The notes under the pieces are model-generated. The model was not told the origin of the DNA and did no database searches. It saw only the letters and a list, made by a program, of their open reading frames with translations. From assembly GCA_021823045.1 (NCBI GenBank), contig JAKAPB010000143.1:1-5904 (forward strand): a DNA stretch of 5,904 nucleotides, written 5' to 3'. The stretch is from Actinomycetes bacterium. GTDB lineage: Bacteria; Actinomycetota; Acidimicrobiia; Acidimicrobiales; Acidimicrobiaceae. Position 1 is the stretch's first letter. Each line of letters starts with the position of its first letter. A program made the position numbers and the translations under genes. Below are positions 1 through 5,904 of the stretch, piece after piece.

Positions 1-1
1 G

Positions 2-709
2 CCCATCAGGCATCTAGAAGCAAAAGTTGCGGTGATCGCCGGAATTTTTGATGACATGATGGGCTTGGTTGTGATTGCGTGCCTGGCGGCAATGATGACC
101 AACTCATCCCATGGATTGATTTCGCTGGTAGCCAGCCTGTTAGTAGTAGTCCCTAGCTACATTCTCAGAAGCAAAATGGCAAACGCAGGGCGCGGGTTTG
201 GCACGGTCGGACGGTATGCCTTTGTGTCTGCGCTACTTCTAACGGCGGTCATGCTGTGGTTGGGATTTGGCATCACGCTCGCAATGGGCGGCTTTGTGGC
301 AGGTGTTTTTTCTGGAACGGTGCTCACTGGCACTGAGCGTGCCGGTTTGCGTAAGGTCTGCATGATGCTCGGGCCCCTATTCCTTGTGTCTATCGGGCTG
401 CTTGCAAATGTGGAGCGCGGAGTGTCATTGGCTGAAGCGGGTGGGGTCATAGTTCTTGCCGCTGCATTGATATTGGCAAAGGGGGCCAATGCCCTGGCAA
501 TTGGACACCGTGTCGAAGATCGGGTCCTCTACTGGTTTTCCATGGTGCCCAGGGCGGAGGTTGCCGGAATAGGCCTGGACCTCGTCTCTCCGAGGATATC
601 TGCAAATTTCGAACTGCAGGCCATTTTGGCGGTGGTAGTCACCTCACTGGTCGCGCCCTTTGTCATAATTCACAGAGGTCGGAGAATTAGTCCAGCTGGA
701 GGGTCCTGA
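2..709 (+). CDS. Cation:proton antiporter, CPA2 / Na+-H+ exchanger family (5' end missing)
   Basis: This is the C-terminal part of an integral membrane transporter that would exchange a monovalent cation (Na+ or K+) for protons. The reading frame is open to the left edge of the window, so the true start lies outside; the GTG at 32 is an internal valine codon. About 235 residues are visible, with roughly six hydrophobic segments. Family-type signatures are a paired Asp (codons at 50-55) in AGIFDDMMGL, matching the core-helix DD site of electrogenic CPA2 exchangers; the LAMGGFVAGVFSG helix; the PLFLVSIGLLANV helix, typical of this family; and a late VPRAEVAGIG helix like the conserved RGE helix. 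No C-terminal TrkA-N or TrkA-C domain follows the last helix, so it is not a full KefB/KefC-type protein. The ion specificity cannot be read from the sequence. The 3' end overlaps the convergent gpmA gene by 23 bp. Confidence 0.8.
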   Translation, partial: PIRHLEAKVAVIAGIFDDMMGLVVIACLAAMMTNSSHGLISLVASLLVVVPSYILRSKMANAGRGFGTVGRYAFVSALLLTAVMLWLGFGITLAMGGFVAGVFSGTVLTGTERAGLRKVCMMLGPLFLVSIGLLANVERGVSLAEAGGVIVLAAALILAKGANALAIGHRVEDRVLYWFSMVPRAEVAGIGLDLVSPRISANFELQAILAVVVTSLVAPFVIIHRGRRISPAGGS

Positions 710-1376
710 TAGCCTTGAAGCTGTCGTCGAATTCGTAGATTATCGGCACGCCATTCGGCAGCTCCAGATCGAGAATCTCCTCATCACCGATGTTTTCGAG
801 GTGTTTTATCATTGCTCTGAGTGAATTGCCGTGCGCTGACACGAGGACATTCTTACCATCCATCAGATCGGGCACTATCGAGTCGAAAAAATACGGCAAC
901 ATTCGTTCTAAAACGTCTTTAAGGCATTCACCTAGCGGAAGAAGATCGGGAGCAAGACTGCGATATCTCTGGTCAAACCTCGGATGCCTCTCATCGCCCC
1001 ATTCCAGCAACGGCGGACGTACGTCATAGCTGCGTCGCCAAATCCGTACTTGGTCTGCGCCGTGTATAGCAGCCATTTCCGCGCGATTGAAGCCCTGCAG
1101 GGCACCGTAGTGTCTCTCGTTGAGCCTCCAGTGTTTGTATACAGGTACCCACGATGCGCCATAGGCGTGGAGGGTGGCGTCGACAGTTCTTATTGCCCGC
1201 AGCAGTACCGACGTGTGTACGACATCGATAGGAATTTTTGCTTCTAAAAGGCGCCTTCCCGCTTCATACGCCTCCTCGACTCCCTTGTCCGTAAGATCAA
1301 CGTCGATCCATCCAGTAAATCGCTCCTCGAAGTTCCAAGTACTTTGACCGTGACGGAGAAGTATCAATCGTGCCAT
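687..1376 (-). CDS. gpmA: 2,3-bisphosphoglycerate-dependent phosphoglycerate mutase
   Basis: This cytosolic glycolytic and gluconeogenic enzyme interconverts 3- and 2-phosphoglycerate through a phosphohistidine. From the chosen ATG it has 229 residues, within the usual range. Visible active-site elements, using E. coli GpmA numbering minus 2, are the RHGQSTWN motif with catalytic His9, Arg60, Glu87 and Tyr90 in NERHYGALQG, Arg114-Arg115 in IWRRSYDVRPP, and His182 and Asn184 in SAHGNSLRA. The E. coli substrate-binding Lys100 is replaced by Arg98 (GFNRAEMA), and the usual GESL motif reads GECL. The ATG at 1376 is preferred because MARLILLRHG is the standard family N-terminus. A GTG at 1445 would add 23 residues with no family counterpart. 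The ribosome binding site before the ATG is weak (GGGAG about 13 bases upstream). The gene is divergent from dnaK and is probably transcribed alone, unrelated to heat shock. Confidence 0.93.
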   Translation of the reverse strand: MARLILLRHGQSTWNFEERFTGWIDVDLTDKGVEEAYEAGRRLLEAKIPIDVVHTSVLLRAIRTVDATLHAYGASWVPVYKHWRLNERHYGALQGFNRAEMAAIHGADQVRIWRRSYDVRPPLLEWGDERHPRFDQRYRSLAPDLLPLGECLKDVLERMLPYFFDSIVPDLMDGKNVLVSAHGNSLRAMIKHLENIGDEEILDLELPNGVPIIYEFDDSFKAIRTLQLD

Positions 1377-1716
1377 GCTCGCAGGAAAGCTCCCGTTTCT
1401 AGAAGTTCGATCTATCAACTTGCGTAAAGAGCTACGAAAGCGCACTGCTGTGCCTTTTCGCGAATCTCACGCGGAAGATCCTAGCTCTGATAATTGCTCA
1501 GCTTGGATTTCAGCTCGCGTGTGACATTCTAATGAACACGTGTCATGCTTGAGCCCAATTGAGATTTTTGAGTTTCTAGCGTTCTTTAGTCCGCAAATAG
1601 GGTATGCAAGAGCGCTAATAGCCGTGGACTAGGCAGAAAATTGGACCGAGGAGGCAAATCTGGTCCTACATTCACTACTGGGGCTTTAGTAATTTAATTA
1701 TCGGAATTATAGAAAA

Positions 1717-1737
1717 GTTGATATAGAGTCACTCAAC
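1717..1737. promoter_or_regulatory. HspR operator (HAIR-type inverted repeat)
   Basis: The known HspR-associated inverted repeat of actinobacteria is CTTGAGT-N7-ACTCAAG. Here GTTGATA (1717-1723) and ACTCAAC (1731-1737) have exactly the 7-base spacing. The right half matches 6 of 7 positions and the left half 4 of 7. The dyad is real in its own right: AAGTTGA (1715-1721) and TCAACTT (1733-1739) are perfect 7-base arms around the same centre, 1727. It lies across the -35 box and the spacer of the dnaK promoter, which is where a repressor would block RNA polymerase. The gene for HspR is the fourth gene downstream, which fits autoregulation. Binding is inferred, not shown. Confidence 0.75.
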
Positions 1738-1748
1738 TTAGATATAAT
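1718..1748 (+). promoter_or_regulatory. dnaK operon promoter (housekeeping sigma type)
   Basis: A perfect -10 box TATAAT lies at 1743-1748. A -35 box TTGATA (5 of 6 matches to TTGACA) lies at 1718-1723. The spacer is 19 bases, slightly longer than the optimal 17. Transcription would start near 1755, leaving a leader of about 34 bases. The near-consensus boxes suggest a strong promoter held down by a repressor rather than one needing a special heat-shock sigma factor. No CIRCE element (the HrcA operator) is present. The -35 box is inside the inverted repeat assigned to HspR. Confidence 0.75.
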
Positions 1749-1774
1749 GGGTAATGTAATTTTTTCGCTTTTAT

Positions 1775-3630
<1,856 letters not shown>

Positions 3631-3642
3631 AAGTATTGGGTA

Positions 3643-3673
3643 TCTGAGGGGGCCCGCACGGGCCTGCCTCAGA
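3643..3673 (+). other. Intercistronic hairpin between dnaK and grpE
   Basis: TCTGAGG (3643-3649) pairs fully with CCTCAGA (3667-3673). Inside it, GGCCC (3651-3655) pairs with GGGCC (3660-3664) around a GCAC loop, with G3650 able to pair to T3665 and G3666 left as a bulge. That gives about 12-13 base pairs, mostly GC. No T-run follows (the next bases are CGCAGCGGGG), so it is not a standard intrinsic terminator. It begins 12 bases after the dnaK stop and ends about 11 bases before the grpE ribosome binding site. It may protect the dnaK mRNA end or tune downstream expression; that role is inferred. Confidence 0.7.
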
Positions 3674-3693
3674 CGCAGCGGGGTAAGGAAAAG

Positions 3694-4269
3694 ATGAGTG
3701 AATTTGAAAATGACAACTCCGAAGTGCCCGAGGAGGGTTTCGAGATACCCGATGACCTTTCTTCTTTGGATCAGCCAGGGGAGGACGGACTGCTAGCCGA
3801 GGAGGCCGCGGATGAGGGGATCGCGGGCGACGACTTGATCGAGAAGCTCACCGCCGAACGTGATGACTATCTTAGGACTCTCCAGCAGACGGCGGCAGAC
3901 TTCGACAACTACCGCAAGCGTGTCACCAGGCAGTTCCAGGATGCGGGTGACCAAAAGGTGGAGAGCCTCGTCCTCAAGCTGCTTCCAGTGCTTGACAACA
4001 TCGAACTTGCTTTGACGCATTCCAAGGAGAATCCCGAACTGCTATCGGCGCTTTCACAGATTTCAGGTGGACTTATGGACACCCTGGCAAAAGAGGGGCT
4101 CGAGATCATCGGTGAAGCCGAGGTGGACTTTGATCCCACCTGTCATGATGCGGTCATGCACGAGCCGGGCGATGGAACGGCGAAGGTGTCGGAAGTGCTT
4201 CGATCTGGGTACAAGTGGAAGCAAAGAGTGATTCGCCCGGCCATGGTAAAGGTAGTCGGACAAGGATAA
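3694..4269 (+). CDS. grpE: Nucleotide exchange factor GrpE
   Basis: GrpE is a homodimer that drives ADP release from DnaK and so resets its cycle. The protein has 191 residues, a normal length. Residues 1-48 form a strongly acidic, probably disordered extension, as is common in GrpE. A long helix follows (about 48-85) with ADFDNYRKR at 68-76. The four-helix region contains LLPVLDNIE (96-104). The C-terminal beta domain that contacts DnaK includes DFDPTCHDAV (145-154) and VLRSGYKWKQRVIRPAMVKV (168-187), the family signature. The ATG is preceded by AAGGA at 3685-3689, about four bases upstream, a slightly short spacing. The gene lies 63 bp after dnaK, past a hairpin, and 16 bp before dnaJ, so it is almost certainly co-transcribed with both. 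Confidence 0.97.
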   Translation: MSEFENDNSEVPEEGFEIPDDLSSLDQPGEDGLLAEEAADEGIAGDDLIEKLTAERDDYLRTLQQTAADFDNYRKRVTRQFQDAGDQKVESLVLKLLPVLDNIELALTHSKENPELLSALSQISGGLMDTLAKEGLEIIGEAEVDFDPTCHDAVMHEPGDGTAKVSEVLRSGYKWKQRVIRPAMVKVVGQG

Positions 4270-4285
4270 GGGGTAGGGCTGAGAA

Positions 4286-5416
4286 ATGGCTCCACAGCGC
4301 GAGTGGTTTGAAAAGGACTACTACAAGGTGCTCGGCGTTTCGAATTCGGCGACCGACAAAGAGATCACTCGTGCGTACCGGAAGTTGGCCAAGCAATATC
4401 ACCCCGATGCGAACACAGGCAAAGAGGATCTTTTCAAAGACGTCTCAGCTGCATACGACGTTTTAGGCGATCCCGCCAAGCGCAAGGAGTATGACGAGGT
4501 CAGATCGATGGCGGCTTCGGGAAATTTTGCTGGAGCTGGCCCTACCGGCGGGCAAGCAGGATGGGGTGGGGCCCGAGTCGAGGATCTAAGTGATTTAATC
4601 GGAGGGTTGTTCAACAGGGGAAGTCGCCGTTCAAGTGGCACGCGCGGCCCCGTCAGGGGATCTGACCTCGAGGTTGAAGCTCACATTGGTTTTGAGGACG
4701 CTGCAAACGGGGTCACGACCACGTTGAACATGGTCTCAGACGTTACGTGTGGCACGTGCCACGGAACGGGAAGCGCACCGGGTACTTCGCCCGTCGTTTG
4801 CGCGCGTTGCCAGGGAACTGGGTCAGTCTCCGACAACCAGGGCTACTTTTCTTTTTCGTTGCCATGTCCGGCGTGCGGTGGACGTGGAATCCGGATCGAG
4901 AAGCCTTGCCCCACGTGTCGCGGAACCGGCGTGGAGTCCAAGAGCCGCCAGATCAAGGTGAAGATACCTCACGGAGTCGACGATGGATCAAGGATTCGGC
5001 TCAAAGGCAAGGGAAGCGCAGGAGCCAATGGCGGTCCAGCAGGTGATCTCTATGTCACCATTCACGTTTCGCCTCACAAGCTCTTTTCAAGGAGAGGTGC
5101 GGATCTGCTTCTGACCGTTCCCATAACCTTTGCCGAAGCAGCGCTCGGAACCGCAATTAGGGTTCCGACACTCGACGGCCAGGTGACACTGCGTGTTCCC
5201 CCAGGAGCGCGCTCGGGGTTGACACTGCGGGCGAGATCCAAAGGGCTGCCCAAAAGTGGAAGAACCGAGGAGCTGGGAGATCTGCTCGTGACACTGGAAA
5301 TAGACGTGCCGAAGCACCTTACAGACGAGCAGCGAAAAGCGGTCGAGGAGTATGGCAAAGCTACGCAGGAGTCTCCCAGGAAGTATTTGGAGGTTGAGTC
5401 AAATGCTAGAACATGA
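4286..5416 (+). CDS. dnaJ: Chaperone protein DnaJ (type I, Hsp40)
   Basis: This co-chaperone delivers substrates to DnaK and stimulates its ATPase. It has 376 residues and the full type I layout. The J domain covers about 10-72 (DYYKVLGVSNSATDKEITRAY) with the essential HPD at 39-41. A short Gly-rich linker (about 75-125) has only two Phe residues but keeps GGLF. Four zinc-binding repeats follow: CGTCHGTG (Cys155/158), CARCQGTG (172/175), CPACGGRG (194/197) and CPTCRGTG (208/211). The C-terminal beta domains include IPHGVDDGSRIRLKGKG and VPPGARSGLTLR. All eight Cys are present. The WFEKDYYKVLGV start and the place next to grpE and hspR fit the operon-borne DnaJ1 of actinobacteria. The ATG lies 16 bp after grpE; AGGG at 4275-4278 is a plausible ribosome binding site. 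The last 14 bases overlap hspR, suggesting translational coupling. Confidence 0.97.
   Translation: MAPQREWFEKDYYKVLGVSNSATDKEITRAYRKLAKQYHPDANTGKEDLFKDVSAAYDVLGDPAKRKEYDEVRSMAASGNFAGAGPTGGQAGWGGARVEDLSDLIGGLFNRGSRRSSGTRGPVRGSDLEVEAHIGFEDAANGVTTTLNMVSDVTCGTCHGTGSAPGTSPVVCARCQGTGSVSDNQGYFSFSLPCPACGGRGIRIEKPCPTCRGTGVESKSRQIKVKIPHGVDDGSRIRLKGKGSAGANGGPAGDLYVTIHVSPHKLFSRRGADLLLTVPITFAEAALGTAIRVPTLDGQVTLRVPPGARSGLTLRARSKGLPKSGRTEELGDLLVTLEIDVPKHLTDEQRKAVEEYGKATQESPRKYLEVESNART
5389..5393 (+). promoter_or_regulatory. hspR ribosome binding site, inside dnaJ
   Basis: GGAGG lies within the dnaJ 3' end, 9 bases before ATG at 5403. It is the reason for choosing this start over the in-frame ATG at 5352, which has no comparable site and would extend the overlap with dnaJ to 65 bp. 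Confidence 0.75.
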
Positions 5417-5813
5417 TGGGTATCTTCAGCCTAAAACTGGCGGTCTGAAGGCGGTCTACGTCATCTCTGTCGCCGCCGAGCTTGCTGGCATGCATCCTCA
5501 GACTCTGAGAATCTATGAGAGAAGGGGACTGGTGTATCCAATTAGGACCGACGGCGGCTCGCGACGCTATTCCGAGGAAGATGTCAGGCGGCTCCGCCGG
5601 ATCCAGGAGCTCACGAACTCTGGACTCAATCTCGAGGGCGTAAAGAAGCTCATGGAACTTGAGGGCGAGATCCAGTCGCTAAAAGAGGAACTCGAGGTAA
5701 CGAAGGCCGAACTCAAAAGGCAGCGAGAGGAGACCGATCGGCTGTACAAGCGGGAGATCGTTCCCTTTTCGCATGGCCTTAAGGTTTTCACTAATTTTCT
5801 GGGGCGAAGTTAA
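5403..5813 (+). CDS. hspR: Heat-shock repressor HspR (MerR family)
   Basis: HspR is a DNA-binding repressor of the dnaK operon and, in other actinobacteria, of clpB and lon. It binds the HAIR inverted repeat and, in Streptomyces, needs DnaK as partner, so free DnaK reports folding stress. From the ATG at 5403 the protein has 136 residues. A MerR-type winged helix-turn-helix begins at about 19 (YVISVAAELAGMHPQTLRIYERRGL), with the wing RTDGGSRRYS at 49-58. The second helical pair RRLRRIQELTNSGLNLEGVKKLMELE follows, then a charged coiled coil (about 85-116) for dimerisation. No effector domain or metal-binding Cys is present; there is no Cys at all. The HPQTLRIYERRGL stretch is specific to the HspR branch of the MerR family. 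The gene overlaps dnaJ by 14 bp and is presumably repressed through the operator before dnaK. A 153-residue form from 5352 is possible but less likely. Confidence 0.93.
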   Translation: MLEHDGYLQPKTGGLKAVYVISVAAELAGMHPQTLRIYERRGLVYPIRTDGGSRRYSEEDVRRLRRIQELTNSGLNLEGVKKLMELEGEIQSLKEELEVTKAELKRQREETDRLYKREIVPFSHGLKVFTNFLGRS

Positions 5814-5831
5814 TCGGAGCGCAGCTTAAAT

Positions 5832-5837
5832 GAGGAG
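5832..5837 (+). promoter_or_regulatory. clpB ribosome binding site
   Basis: GAGGAG stands 7 bases before ATG at 5845. The 31-bp gap after hspR has no room for a separate full promoter, although one could lie inside hspR. Confidence 0.75.
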
Positions 5838-5844
5838 TTGAGAG

Positions 5845-5904
5845 ATGGCTGGCACAGATCCGAACCGATGGACCATCAAGACTCAAGAGGCCATAGGCGA
5901 GGCA
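5845..5904 (+). CDS. clpB: ATP-dependent disaggregase ClpB (first 20 codons only)
   Basis: Only 20 residues are in the window: MAGTDPNRWTIKTQEAIGEA. The pattern NRWT-x-KTQEA followed by small residues matches the first helix of the Clp N-terminal domain of ClpB, where N-[RK]-x-T-x-K-x-Q-x-A is usual. ClpB is a hexameric AAA+ machine that pulls polypeptides from aggregates and passes them to DnaK-DnaJ-GrpE. It is also a known HspR target in actinobacteria, so the position fits. The gene starts 31 bp after hspR behind a good ribosome binding site and runs off the right edge. ClpA/ClpC N-domains start somewhat similarly, so the call rests partly on context. Confidence 0.8.
   Translation, partial: MAGTDPNRWTIKTQEAIGEA

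Noticed and set aside
1377..1445. 23-codon N-terminal extension of gpmA from GTG at 1445
   Set aside because: It is basic, has no match to the family N-terminus, and MARLILLRHG from 1376 is the standard start.
1536..1543. Palindrome ACACGTGT in the gpmA-dnaK gap
   Set aside because: Eight bases is short, no flanking symmetry extends it without an inserted base, and no regulator can be named for it.
1648..1690. Ribosome-binding-like GAGGAGG followed by a short open frame
   Set aside because: Only a CTG follows at suitable distance and the frame stops after nine codons; no credible small protein.
5394..5402. Palindrome TTGAGTCAA just before the hspR ATG
   Set aside because: The arms abut instead of having the 7-base HAIR spacing, and it sits inside dnaJ codons between the ribosome binding site and the start.
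5881..5887. Exact HspR half-site ACTCAAG near the start of clpB
   Set aside because: It lies within codons for the conserved Lys-Thr-Gln-Glu of the ClpB N-terminus, and the base stretch 7 positions upstream (GATGGAC) is not a CTTGAGT arm, so it is best explained by coding.

Overview
The window looks like chromosomal DNA from an actinobacterium. The evidence is the gene order dnaK-grpE-dnaJ-hspR, the presence of the MerR-type repressor HspR, a DnaK that lacks the insertion found in proteobacterial DnaK, and an HspR-type operator in the dnaK promoter. The moderate GC content, the clpB gene directly after hspR, and the DnaJ N-terminus (MAPQREWFEKDYYKVLGV) make me lean towards an Acidimicrobiia-like lineage. 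That placement is an inference from memory, not from a search.

Left part (1-1376): the 3' part of a CPA2/Na+-H+-exchanger-type membrane antiporter on the + strand, cut by the window edge. It meets the 3' end of a 2,3-bisphosphoglycerate-dependent phosphoglycerate mutase gene (gpmA, - strand) head-on, and the two coding regions overlap by 23 bp. Positions 1377-1788 are a divergent intergenic region of about 410 bp. It contains a cluster of three TTGAG words, an AT-rich stretch, and a clear dnaK promoter with an HspR-type inverted repeat placed between the -35 and -10 boxes.

Right part (1789-5904): a tightly packed + strand heat-shock gene run. It encodes DnaK (Hsp70), GrpE (its nucleotide exchange factor), DnaJ (its J-domain co-chaperone), HspR (repressor), and the first 20 codons of what is very probably ClpB (the Hsp100 disaggregase). 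Gaps are 63 bp, 16 bp, a 14-bp overlap and 31 bp. The dnaK-grpE gap holds a strong hairpin without a U-tract. No second promoter or operator is evident after the one before dnaK, so the whole refolding and disaggregation machine and its own repressor may be governed by one operator, with DnaK as HspR's partner as known from Streptomyces.

Every gene is a recognisable member of a known family and nothing is frameshifted. I see no mobile element, CRISPR array, RNA gene or novel system. What merits attention is regulatory: the operator/promoter layout, the intercistronic hairpin, the TTGAG cluster and the attachment of clpB to the operon.
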